Source: Dryomyza anilis
Taxonomy: Eukaryota; Arthropoda; Insecta; Diptera; Dryomyzidae
Assembly: GCA_951804985.1 (NCBI GenBank)
Contig: OX638133.1
Coordinates: 36,109,963-36,173,962 of the forward strand
Length of the DNA stretch: 64,000 nt
Reading direction: 5' to 3'
The notes below the pieces were generated by a model. That model was not told the DNA's origin. It did no database searches and saw only the letters and a program-made list of their open reading frames with translations. The position numbers were made by a program, and so were the translations under genes. Numbering within the stretch: position 1 is the first letter of the stretch; every line of letters starts with the position of its first letter. Positions 43,901 through 52,000 of this stretch are shown here, in pieces.

Positions 43901-45209
43901 CATCACCATAAATTAAAAAAATTATATAAAAGTATAAAAAACTAAAAAAAAATTTGAAAAATATAATTGGGCGGACCACGCCCATATTTAAAATTTTGAA
44001 AGGCTAATATTTCATAGATTTGATTTTAATAATTTACGACAGACAGACGGACATGGCTAAACGGACTCGGGTAGTGATGCTGATCAAGAATATATATACT
44101 TTTCCATACCGGACACGCCTCCTAAGGGGCGTTACAATATATGCACAAAGTTAATATACCCTGTACCTCATAGGTGTAGGGTATAATAATATAATAAATA
44201 ATGTTGCTTAAAAAAATTTTTTTTTTCGTAAAAAAAATTTTATTACATTAAAAAAATGTCAATATTTTTTTTCTTTTAATATATTTTTTATAATTATATC
44301 TTTTTATTAATAAAAAGTAGTTATTATAAATGATTATATTATAAAACAATTTAGTAATTTATGCATGTCGAGCAATCATTATATAAGAATTAACAAACAA
44401 GAACTAGTTGAGAACTGAGAAGTACAGCAAAAATGAAAGAAAAATAAATATTTTGATTGAAATTTGGTTTGATGAACGGCATTGTTCAATATGAAGTAAA
44501 ATATGTATTTTATGTTTTTGTTCATTAATATGATGAAACGTATTCGTAACATACAATTCATCATATTGAAGAACACTTTTTCGACAGTTTTGATCGCGTT
44601 CATAAAATTGATGTCGTTAGTCATTAATATTATGAATGGTTCTTTACCACAATGAATAATGGTTTGAAGAACGGAACTCTTCAATATGATGTACATTTTT
44701 TTCTGTGTATTTACTGAAAAATATATTCTTAAATCGTATTAATTTAAATAAAAATTTTTAATGGAGCAGAATTTTTTTTTACATTTCTTTAAAATGTTTT
44801 ATAAAGCAATACGGGTTATAAATTACATAAGAAACAAAAAATAATCTAAACAATAATCTAAAATTATGAACCAATAATCAATAATATGGATTAATTCATC
44901 ATTTTTTACAACTAACTGTCATTCATCTTATTGATGAATCTTTCATTTGTAAGTTTTATTGAAAATAAAACGATTAAATTAAACTAATGCTATTAAATTC
45001 ACAGAAAAATGGAAAAAGTTCTTCCAATCACTTACCGCAATATCTCTTTTCGTGTAAAGAAAGTGCAATCCTTTGGTGAAATGTGTATGTTTGACAATGA
45101 AAAAACAAAAACTTTTATAATAAAATAATTAAATTACGTCACACTATGTCTGACTCACTTGATAATCATCCAATTGCTGCTCTGTAAATGTTACAACTTT
45201 GTTTCCCAT
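22754..45209 (-). CDS. Cib2: calcium and integrin-binding family protein (CIB2 type), complete
   Basis: Exons at 45159-45209, 45036-45070, 35245-35510 and 22754-22971 join in frame into 189 codons plus TAA, the length of fly and vertebrate CIB2. It starts MGNKVVTFTEQQLDDYQ, where Gly2 suggests N-myristoylation. Two canonical EF-hand loops are encoded by the last exon, DFDQDGFIGHAD and DVDGDGKLSFLE; an earlier degenerate loop, SRDGQGNLSFED, lies in exon 3. The end, FEHVILRAPDFLSTFHIRI, is the usual CIB C-terminus. CIB2 is a small Ca/Mg-binding adaptor at membranes, needed for photoreceptor maintenance in flies and part of the hair-cell mechanotransduction complex in vertebrates. All splice sites are GT-AG. 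Intron 2 is 9.5 kb and intron 3 is 12.3 kb, both filled with transposons. The start lies 0.7 kb downstream of the Ipk1 stop on the same strand. Confidence 0.96.
23918..24165 (+). mobile_element. MITE family A, copy 18 (right end missing)
   Basis: ATACACACAGAATAGATATT to CAGTCGATTTAACCAAATT. Confidence 0.7.
24217..24450 (-). mobile_element. MITE family A, copy 19 (left end missing)
   Basis: Reverse orientation from ACTCAAGAAAATCCCCTTTT to CTAAGCGGTTGAGAGAAC. Confidence 0.7.
24962..25290. mobile_element. interspersed repeat family G, copy 1
   Basis: Shares ACACCGAAAAAA near one end and a series of AAATACAT/ATGTATTTG blocks in both directions with 36664-36965. Palindromic in overall shape, no ORF. 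Confidence 0.5.
25655..27469 (+). mobile_element. MITE family A, copy 20, carrying a satellite array
   Basis: The left half is normal from TACACACAGAAGAGAGATTT to ACAGATTTAGAAC (25819). The right end resumes at 27403 with ACTTAGTTGGTACAACTAA and finishes TTTTTTCAGTGTGTA. About 150 bp of the usual MITE centre are replaced by nine satellite monomers. Confidence 0.85.
25820..27402 (+). repeat. dimeric satellite array, 182/172-bp monomers
   Basis: Nine head-to-tail monomers begin at about 25820, 26001, 26173, 26355, 26527, 26709, 26881, 27063 and 27235, each with CGTAACTCATTTATC (first one CCCAT). Lengths alternate 182 and 172 bp. The difference is a 10-bp block, GCCAACTTGT, present in monomers 1, 3, 5, 7 and 9 (with variants in the last two) and absent from 2, 4, 6 and 8. 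The real repeat unit is therefore a 354-bp dimer. Every monomer carries a TCACGTTCGTGA dyad near its end. The last monomer is degraded. Confidence 0.97.
27470..28630. other. single-copy intronic sequence, partly GC-richer
   Basis: No repeat family recognised. Positions 27980-28480 are less AT-rich than the surroundings and contain a perfect 12-bp palindrome at 28279-28290. It could be regulatory DNA. Confidence 0.35.
28279..28290. promoter_or_regulatory. perfect E-box palindrome TGTCACGTGACA
   Basis: Contains GTCACGTGAC, the ideal site for bHLH-Zip factors of the MITF/TFEB/USF class. It is a sequence match only; it lies in the large Cib2 intron far from exons. Confidence 0.3.
28631..29140. 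mobile_element. MITE family E, copy 1
   Basis: Starts TACAGAAAAAATAATGTAC and contains many copies of the word TCATATTGATGAA in both directions. It matches 43501-44709 in reverse. The second half is a T-rich low-complexity stretch followed by ATTCATAAATATTATGAATG. Confidence 0.6.
29313..29456. mobile_element. mariner-derived fold-back MITE (short)
   Basis: GGTTTTTCAATAAGAGCGC at the left; arms meet at CATTTCATGATGGAAACC, with TGACATTTCTCTTCAGTAAG and its reverse on either side. The outer right end is missing. Confidence 0.7.
29829..30545 (+). mobile_element. interspersed repeat family B2, copy 1
   Basis: Begins TTTATACCCTACACTAAGAG, carries TTGATCAGCATGACC, GTCCGTCTGTCCGTCTGTCC, a GTCGGCTTAGACCGACTATA hairpin, and ends TTCCCAACTGGTTTT. 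Same architecture as B1 but a different sequence. A reversed copy lies at 60953-61696. Confidence 0.7.
30546..31364. other. intronic sequence between a B2 repeat and the LINE tail
   Basis: AT-rich, no element recognised. Confidence 0.3.
31365..33376 (-). mobile_element. 5'-truncated non-LTR retrotransposon (CR1/jockey-like LINE)
   Basis: The minus strand carries reverse-transcriptase coding sequence followed by a short 3' UTR and an A-rich tail (31365-31400). The 5' end stops inside ORF2, so the endonuclease region is absent, as expected from incomplete reverse transcription. It lies in Cib2 intron 3 on the same strand as Cib2. Confidence 0.9.
31462..33373 (-). pseudogene. LINE reverse transcriptase, broken
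   Basis: From the 5' side: a linker segment ending LLAELFANN, an in-frame TAA, then NINKASGPDGISAHVLKKC and VQPVPKKG. A 1-base frameshift follows within the AAAAAGGG run near 32815, then an open stretch with ANYRPIAICSALSKVMES, ALDISKAFDRVWH, SGVPQGSVLSPSLFLVFIND and the catalytic FVDD box. The C-terminal part contains LRIVYTTYIRPKMEY and LWNNLPASVF, typical of the CR1/jockey group. The order of RT motifs is complete, but with one stop and one frameshift no full ORF2 can be made. Exact clade is uncertain. Confidence 0.9.
34196..34216 (-). repeat. family B2 end fragment
   Basis: CTTTCACTCTTAGTGTAGGG followed by TATA, the reverse complement of the start of the B2 repeat at 29829. It could be the far end of a larger element or a stray fragment. 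Confidence 0.6.
34276..34616. mobile_element. mariner-derived fold-back MITE
   Basis: Flanked by TA on both sides. Left end AAGGGTTTTTCAATAAGAGC, right end CCCTGTTGAAAAACCCTT. After a doubled left terminus the element is a near-palindrome: CGACGCCATATTTCTT, TGACATTTCTCTTCAGTAAG and AAAGATATACGA occur again in reverse in the right half. The arms match the 5' 150 bp of the mariner at 54984. Confidence 0.85.
34617..35244. other. Cib2 intron sequence next to exon 3
   Basis: AT-rich, with a GTTACCAA-rich patch at 35035-35120. Nothing else recognised. Confidence 0.3.
35245..35510 (-). CDS. Cib2: Cib2 exon 3
   Basis: Acceptor TATCTAG, then T completing an Arg codon. It encodes VHKRFRELRPDLVPRQMTEG, the degenerate EF-hand region and DIKVFYAFKIY, ending G|GTGAGT. 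The first in-frame Met is not the start; the exon extends upstream to the splice site. Confidence 0.96.
36664..36965. mobile_element. interspersed repeat family G, copy 2
   Basis: Starts ACACCGAAAAAAACTGTATT and has ATACATATGT and AAATGTATTTG blocks shared with 24962-25290. Confidence 0.5.
37138..37345 (+). mobile_element. fragment of long-inverted-repeat family J
   Basis: TGGGCCATTCCACACCAAAT followed by the arm sequence to GGGCCACAAGTTTAGAAGTT. It matches one arm of 55901-57062. Confidence 0.75.
37783..37998 (+). mobile_element. family B1 fragment
   Basis: TATACCCTACACCTATGAGG through GGAGGCGTGTCCGG, GATCAGCATCACAACCC and a CTGTCTGTCCGTC run; it breaks off after GAATAACTTGAGAAATC. Confidence 0.75.
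39303..39578 (+). mobile_element. tRNA-derived SINE, copy 2 (full length with target duplication)
   Basis: Head GCCGCGGTAGCTCAGTGG with the Pol III A box TAGCTCAGTGG at 39313-39323 and B box GGTTCAAGCCT at 39357-39367. A body of about 180 bp follows, shared with 3669-3916, then a short (TTA)n tail. The 7-bp direct repeat AATATCT flanks it at 39296-39302 and 39579-39585. The acceptor stem is not closed and no clean anticodon arm forms, so it is a retroposon and not a tRNA gene. It inserted into the left part of the outer hAT element. Confidence 0.92.
40339..41855 (-). mobile_element. hAT-superfamily element (inner), opposite orientation
   Basis: Ends TAGGGATGTCAATCCCGG and CCGGGATTGACATCCCTA, with perfect 8-bp target duplications GTTGTCAT at 40331-40338 and 41856-41863. 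Its left part is the reverse of the right part of the outer element, and its right part is the reverse of the outer left part, so it is the same family inserted backwards. Subterminal CCCGGGATCCCGGGAT arrays occur at both ends. A further element (41184-41656) is inserted in it. Confidence 0.92.
41184..41656. mobile_element. small hAT-like element with AACCGAAACCG arrays
   Basis: Flanked by ATTAAAT at 41177-41183 and 41657-41663 (8 bp if one mismatch is allowed). Ends CCAACCGTAGCCGAAACC and GGTTTCAAACCTTG. The interior is rich in ACCGAAACCG and its reverse. The corresponding place in the outer hAT copy (near 38465-38475) lacks this insert, which confirms the boundaries. Confidence 0.8.
42878..43195. 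mobile_element. mariner-derived fold-back MITE in the outer hAT element
   Basis: Left GGGTTTTTCAATAAGAGCGC followed by GGGTTTTTCAACAGGGACGC, a near-palindrome around 43060-43090, right GTAGCGTCCCATTTGAAAAA. It splits hAT sequence: TTTATA before it and TATCGCGGATT after it correspond to one continuous stretch at 40570-40585. Confidence 0.88.
43501..44709. mobile_element. MITE family E, copy 2, interrupted by a B1 repeat
   Basis: Terminal repeats TACACAGAAAAA and TTTTTTTCTGTGTA. Both flanks carry the CATCAATATGATGAA / TTCATCATATTGAAG words. The insert at 43704-44185 is a family B1 repeat. Confidence 0.75.
43704..44185 (-). mobile_element. family B1 repeat, deletion derivative
   Basis: AAAAAACGAGTTGGAAAAG to CATAGGTGTAGGGTATA, like 4267-5030 but with a deletion of about 270 bp joining ATTTACGAC directly to the CAGACAGACGG run. 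Confidence 0.8.
45036..45070 (-). CDS. Cib2: Cib2 exon 2 (35 bp)
   Basis: Encodes DCTFFTRKEIL plus two bases of the following Arg codon. Acceptor CCAAAG, donor CG|GTAAGT. It fits both neighbours in phase and restores the conserved CIB N-terminal sequence. Confidence 0.95.
45159..45209 (-). CDS. Cib2: Cib2 exon 1 with start codon
   Basis: Encodes MGNKVVTFTEQQLDDYQ in 17 codons; donor CAA|GTGAGT. The context AACAAAGATGGG has A at -3, good for fly initiation. Confidence 0.95.
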
Positions 45210-45878
45210 CTTTGTTAAAGGAATTTATTTAAATATTATTTTTTTAGATATTATTTAAAATTTTTTAAATATATGCAGAGCGCCAAAGAATAACAGAGAC
45301 ACCACGCACTGAGTGTCCTACTGAACCAGACCGTTTCGAAACCACAGAAAACTGACTTGACTTGCAATATTTTGCGTCATACGATATCCTGTCGCGTCCT
45401 TTATTACACCAACATGTTATTGTCTATCTTCACAACACTTTACAACCTTATGATGTTACTACGTTTCTCCAAGGGCTTGATATTTTTTCTTTTATTTTTT
45501 GTATTCTTTGCACAGTAGGTGAAATGGAAATTAATTAAGGAGTGTTCTTTAAAACACGCTATTTTCTGTTTGCCTTCTCATGGTTCTCCTTCACTGAGGT
45601 GTGACCACATACTGTGCCAGCGAAAGCTGTTACAAAACAAGGCTGCCGAACAGTGGAACTAGTTTCAGTCATAGGCTTGGTGAACATTCAAATGTCAAGC
45701 ATAATAAAAACTTTAAATGGAAAAAGTCGAGGACGATATTGAAGAAAAATATTTTCTTTGACGGTTCTGGTGAACTTTACAAATTTGAATACTACATTCA
45801 ATTAACATCATTAATATCATTCAATATTTATGACTCATACATTGATCTAAACAAAAAAAAAAAATCGGTATAAAAAAC
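45210..45878 (-). promoter_or_regulatory. Cib2 upstream / Ipk1 downstream region
   Basis: The only sequence between the two genes, so the Cib2 promoter and 5' UTR should lie here. The minus strand has initiator-like TCAGTG at 45307-45312 and TCAGTA at 45319-45324, about 100 bp before the ATG. No TATA box or DPE match supports them. A plus-strand frame of 90 codons at 45601 has no support. Confidence 0.4.
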
Positions 45879-45884
45879 TTTATT
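45879..45884 (-). terminator. candidate poly(A) signal of Ipk1
   Basis: AATAAA on the minus strand, 40 bp after the Ipk1 stop codon. Confidence 0.6.
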
Positions 45885-45924
45885 AAAAATACAAAATGTT
45901 CTGTATTTTGATGAGCTCAATTAT

Positions 45925-46099
45925 TTATTCGCTCGGCAAAGCCTCCTCGAATGCTGCATATGCTTCCCTGGACTGTCGAACATATTTATTAAAGTGACTA
46001 TCCGGCTTTGGATCCAGATCCAACACGGTGACCTTCACTAAGAATGCTTTATTCTGCACCTCCACCACATGTGCATGTTTTGGCAAACTTAAAATAAAC
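45925..46099 (-). CDS. Ipk1: Ipk1 last exon
   Basis: Encodes RFILSLPKHAH, VTVLDLDPKPDSHF and the C-terminus ALPSE, stop at 45925-45927. Two in-phase acceptors 12 bp apart are possible (ATTTTAG before 46099 or TTTTAAG before 46087); they differ by four residues. The upstream one is preferred. Confidence 0.9.
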
Positions 46100-49000
46100 C
46101 TAAAATTAATAATCTGAAAAGTATTTCAAGGCTAAAACTAAAAACTGTACCGTTCATCTGCGACAATCTGCTGAAAGGCAATCATCAGCGAACAATCCAA
46201 GGCCGTTGCTCCCAGCAAATATTGCTGTGCGGGTTCCAGTTGCTCCGCAGTATCGAACCTGTCGCCCAAGGCCAACAGCGAGGCCAATGTCGAGTAGCTT
46301 CTGGTTGTTGTATTATTAGCAAACTTGTTGCGGCTCATTTGTTGAAAGTTGCGCTGCAAAAGTTTGAAAGAATCATTGAAAGTATTTTGAATTTTGAGTA
46401 TGACTTGTGCTGGCTTTTATAGTTGCCGTTTGGCTGCTGGAAATATGCCAGACATTGTACCAAACCCCAAATAAAAAACCTTTGAAAAAATATAAATCTT
46501 TGTACATTTTTTTTTGAAATATCTATTGCGGAGGTAGATTGAAAACAATGGCGATTTGTTTTATTAAATTTTTTCTGCATTTTTAAAGCAGTTTTTACAA
46601 TTATATTTGCTAAAACTGCGCCGACTAAATTATTTGCTGCATTTGCATATTCATATTAGCAAACAGAATTGCTGAATAAACGAAGAACAGCAAATGTTTT
46701 CATTAAATTAGTGAATTTCATTGCTGGATTGATAAATGAATGCAATTATTGTGGGTTGCTATATTTACGTTGATTATTTTTTTTCTGGGCGACCAGAACC
46801 TTGTCATAGAACTGAAAAAGTAACAGATACAAATAGATCGCGCAACCGGATTGTTACCTCGTTTGCGTCTCGACAGAGTCTGGTTATGGTAAATGGTAAA
46901 TAATGACATGATAAGTTAATGAGCACTGCTCTACACTCAGGGAAAAAATCATGTAAATTTAAACATAAATTAAACAGATTTAATGTTTTTTGTTTCAAAC
47001 AGATTGATCATGTTAAGTGATTTTTGTCATACTGAATTTTAATAGTTGAAAATGTAAAGTTAACATGTATATCTGTTTAGTTAATAGAATTGTTGTTGTT
47101 TTCCATTGTTAGAAGTATAATGTAAAATTAACATGAGTCTGTTCAACAAATTATCTGTCAAAATTCTCTGAGTGTACCGAAATTTAGAGATAAGTCGTTT
47201 TTATTTTTTTATTTTTGCTACGACAACTGTATCATTGGAAATGTTTCTTTTTGCAATTTATACAATTCAGTCCCTACACACAGAATAAAGATTTGTTGCG
47301 CCAAGCATTTCTTTGCCCAACCAACTTATTCGATTCTCTCAACCGATTAGTCGGTTGTTATTCTCAAAATAAAAAGAGTTGTTGTTTGTACTGCAACCAA
47401 TTTCGAACTGTTTTAGAACAATGTTGTACAGATTTAGAACCATTAGGAGTGTGTATAGACTAATAGTTAAAGTGTATAGGCTAATATGGCCATTCCGCTG
47501 GCAAATTTGTAAACCATTCGATTTAATCGAATGAAGTTAATTGGTACAACTAACTATTTTCATTCTTCCAACCTCATGCCAAAAGAGAATGTTTTTGTGT
47601 GTATGCAAGCTATTTGTTAATATTGAAACATAACTTATTTAGAATAGCTTCTTTTGGGATGCCTGGTTGGCAAATATTTCCTACTAAATCGAAAAACATT
47701 TGGTGGACATTTTTGTTTCAAGTGTATGACTTTTACCCAAACACACACACACAATGTAAACTTACTCACCTTGGCCAACAATTGCAAATGCAAAACTTTT
47801 TGCAAGACACAATTTTTCGGTAAGCACAACAATTCCACTTCAGTGATTTGTGTTTCGGCTTCCTTTTCCGCAGAAACTGTCATTGGCGTCTGGTCCAGCT
47901 TTAGCTTTTTCACCTGATGTTGAGTGGGCGTTTGCTCCACCTCCGTCTTCTCATTCAACGGTCGCTGCAACGATTTTTCTTTCAATTCGATCACGCTGCA
48001 TGTTTCGAGTGTCTCCAGCTTCGAATGGGACGTGGTCGGTGTTCCACTTGAGTGCGGCTGCCCAGCGACAGCTTTGACGACAATTGCTTCTTTTTCTGAC
48101 CCCCCGTCGAAGTCACGCAGCAGACACTCGATGAGTAAATGTTGCACAATCTGGAGCATGTCACTATGTTGTTGTTGTTGTGGTATGGTTTTGTTGAAAA
48201 AATCGGTTGGTGTTGGCGGTAATGGTGACCGAAGAAAAAAAAATAAAGAATAATATAAATCGAATGGTTTTTCACTATTTATTGGTTTTTATGCAGTCAC
48301 TCGTTTTCGGAGAATCGGTTTCTTTCAAAGTAGGTAAATATTGAGATTTATTGTCGTACTGCGAAAGTGTAGCGAAAAGGTGAAACATTTCAATCAAATT
48401 CACGAGGCAATGGTGTAGAATACTTTGAGTAAATGCTTAAATATTTGTTTAATGGCTGAATTTTAACTTTACTTGTTTCATTTGTTTAAATTAAATTAAT
48501 TTGCATTAAATTAAAATTTGTTTTTGAAAGCTCAGAAAGGGAATTCATAAAAATCTCCATTTAAGAAATATTTTCGGAACACTCCGTATTATGGTAAAAG
48601 ACAACTTATGTATTTTTGATGAGTGGAAAGCTCCGAAATAAAAAATTTCGAAAATATTTAAAATAATAATAAATATACGGAGTTATTTTTGACACTTTCA
48701 TGTGCTGAAATATGAATGTTTAGGGAGTATTTAATTCAGTGTTCTCATTCTACTCCGTAGATCTACTCCATTTCATTTGTATTTTTAAAATCTACGCCTC
48801 TACTCCGGTAGTTGCATTTTCTAATACTTTCTCATAATTGTTTCCTCCCGTTTACTGAAATCTACTCCCATTGCATTTAAAAAAATAAAAATTTGATGAT
48901 AAAAATTTCTTTGCGACCCATTTTAAAATGTAAATATTATAATTTTCTCTATGATCGATTACACTACACAACAGCCATTCTGCGCAGCAGTCAAGGTTAT

Positions 49001-52000
49001 TTTTTATTATTTAAAATGATGCCGTTATTCCAAAAATATGGTTTAATAATTTTTCTTTGGATAGGTTTACAAAATATGGGCCAATAACTTTTGGACCGAG
49101 CTTTCATAAAGGTGGTCACATATATTTGCAAATATCTCGCGTTATAAATAACACATATGATCAAATGTTATATCGAATGAAAGTTAATTGAATATCGAAT
49201 AAACATTTCTTAGAACATTTTTAAATTGGTGCATTAGTTTAAGATAACTCGATAGAAGAACTTGAAAAAACATTTTTTTTTCAACATAAATTTAAGAAAA
49301 AATTCATTTAAAAATATCGAAAAAAATCGAGAAAGTAAGATGATGCACAAATTTTAATTTTTCAAAATTAGTTCACACTCCGTCGAAGAAATTGAGCTAT
49401 AAATGACAAAAATATATGGGTAACATTTGAGGATAAAAAAGTTATGTGAATGCAATATAATTGAGTGCTATACAAATAGGCATACAAATAAAAAATGTGA
49501 GCGGATCACGATTATTTTTTGAGCACCTATTGATAGATGATTGCTTGTGATTAATTTCAAATTTTATAACTTTATCTTTAATACTTAACGAGATATGTGA
49601 TCCAAAAAAGTAAACCCATATCTCGTAGTGAATGTAGTAGATTACGTTGACTAAATCGACTCATTTTCGAACTTCGAATTACTATTCTACTAAAATATAT
49701 TGAAAATAAATTTCACATCATTCGGAATAGCAGTTTTAAAGTTATCATGTATAGGCGGACAGACAGACGGTCATATTTAAATCGACTCGGGAAGTGATGT
49801 TGACCAAGAAAATATATACTTTTTCATACCAGTCACGCCTACTAAAAGGCGCTAAAATATCCTCACATATATTTTATAACTTGTAACCCATGGGTATAGG
49901 GTATAAACATATTATGCGATTTTTTTTAGTTCATACTCAATTGTAATGCTTTCACATCATTTTTTCTGTTCTCAAAAATTATCCATAGATTTCTTTTATT
50001 TTCACATCATTTTCTTTAAAAATATACAGGCTAATTTTGCAATATTACAAACTGTGCATAATCTTGCGTTTTCAATTTTTCACCATTTTTTCAAAGCATT
50101 TTTGAATAAAATTTTGGTCGACAAAATTTACATTTTTCGAGTTCTTCTATAGAGTTTTCTTAAACCAGTAAACCAAGTCCACCCTATTGTAAGAAATGTT
50201 TATTGAATATTTAATTATCTTTCATTCGATATAACAATTGAGTTTATGAGTTTTATTAAACGCGAGATATTTACAAATATATGTGACCACCTTTTTGAAA
50301 GCTCAGTACAAAAGTTATTGCCCGATATCTCGTAATCCTATCCGTAGAAAATTTTTTAATTCATATATTCAAATTCTGCGAGTCATTTCCAATAATACAA
50401 AAATAATAGAATTTACTGCGCAAACTTTTTTTCTCATTTTGTTGTGTAGTGTTATCTGTAACATGAATGTAACATTTTTGCTCTGTTAAATTGTAGAAGT
50501 TATAATTAAAACAAAGTTTGTATTAACTCTATTAAGATAAATTTTGAAATCAACATGTATTTCATTGGGTGTTCCAGATACATACCAACTCTAGAACGAA
50601 CCACCCTGTAATCATCGGCATGAATTTATAAAAACGTTCAATATTGACATATCTTTTAATTTTTATAAAATATAATAAAATAATGCATATTTCTACTTCC
50701 TTTTCATCAAATTACATCCCTTAATCCCTTTTACTCCTTTTACACTAAATCTACTCAATTTTGTTCATTTTCAAATCTAATACTTTTTACTCATTTCTAC
50801 TACTCAAATTTTCCAAATCTACTCAATATCCATTAGTGAAAAGTGTGAACACTGTTAAATATCTCAAAAATGTGTGGGTTTTTGGACTCATAAAGTCATC
50901 TCCGAAGTTTCGGGTTCCTTTTTGTAATCTTTTACGAACTCATATATGAGGGTAACATCTTCATGTGTTTAATGTGCAAGAATTATGTATTGAATTTTTG
51001 TGTGTAGATTTCGCTTTTAATATATTGTAAAAAAAACTAGTACATTACGTTTCCCAAAAACTTATATTATTTCTAAAATGATAACTTACCCTTGAAACAC
51101 ATTCCGTTTGAGTTCTTCACAGGAAATCGTTGAGGAGTGATCGCCATAAATTAAATCTCCATTACGAAAAATTCTTAAATTATTTTGCGGACACTCAAAG
51201 AGCGCAGACAAGGCCGCAAGCATGCTGGGGGGCTGACTGCAAGATTACACGAACATTGCGTGTTAGATGAATGCAACATATGAAAAAATTGCAACAAAAA
51301 ATGATAAAAATGGCATAAAAAGTGTTAGACAGTTAACAAAAAAGTGAAGATAATAAAAAGGTTAAAACAAGTAAAAAAAAATCTTCGATGGTGCATAATA
51401 GAAAATTGAATTTTAAGCACGAACGAATGCACGCATGATAGAATGAATAATAGAAAAATCAAACAAATAGGAAAACCGAAAAAAAATTAAAAAAAGAGAA
51501 TAGACTGCTAGCTGAAACTAGTTATAAATGAAAATGATTACAAGGATAATAGAAAGCGACAGGACACGCAAATGTTGCAAAATCGAATTAAAAATTTAGG
51601 TTTAAGGAAAGGTGAAATTTATTTGTATATATATATAATGCATAATATTATATCTTCATTTAATTTGAAAGGTTTAAAATGTCATGGATATAAAAAAATA
51701 AATAAATATTTGGTATGAGTGATATATGTTATGATTTAAAAAAATAGTTCCGAAAAGATAAGATTTTCTGAGTAACTGTCATAATTCATGTATTCAGTTA
51801 TACACCAAACTTAAAAAAAAAATAATTTTAGCAAAATAAATAGTTTTATTGTAAATTTCATGAAAAATACTTTCTAAAGCAGTTAATTCTCGGTCTAATT
51901 TGTCATATTTAGATTCCATTATCACCACCCGGCATACTAGCCATTTCTCCTTAATAGATTTTAATGAGGTTCAAGTGCACAAAGTTCACAAAATTTCATT

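Larger units (their letters stand above)
35511..45035 (-). other. Cib2: Cib2 intron 2 (9.5 kb)
   Basis: Phase-2 intron. It contains family G, a fragment of the long-inverted-repeat family J, a B1 fragment, the nested hAT complex and a family E element. Positions 35511-36600 and 44710-45030 show only AT-rich unique sequence; 37346-37780 is similar, with weak family G resemblance. Confidence 0.9.
46354..47769 (-). other. Ipk1: Ipk1 intron with two MITEs
   Basis: GT-AG intron containing the elements at 46933-47175 and 47275-47603. Around 46600-46720 is a TTTGCTAAA-rich patch related to 54600-54720 and 57350-57480. Confidence 0.85.
48164..51089 (-). other. Ipk1: Ipk1 intron carrying a hAT-like element
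   Basis: Phase-2 intron. Apart from 48737-50854 it contains AT-rich unique DNA (48240-48730, 50860-51080). Confidence 0.85.

Noticed and set aside
37783..44185. B1 fragments at both ends as arms of one 6.4-kb element
   Set aside because: The right B1 copy is inserted inside a family E MITE with its own ends, so the two B1 pieces are better explained as independent insertions.
45601..45873. 90-codon plus-strand ORF between Ipk1 and Cib2
   Set aside because: No recognisable domain; it lies in the presumed Cib2 promoter and is AT-rich and lysine-rich towards the end.
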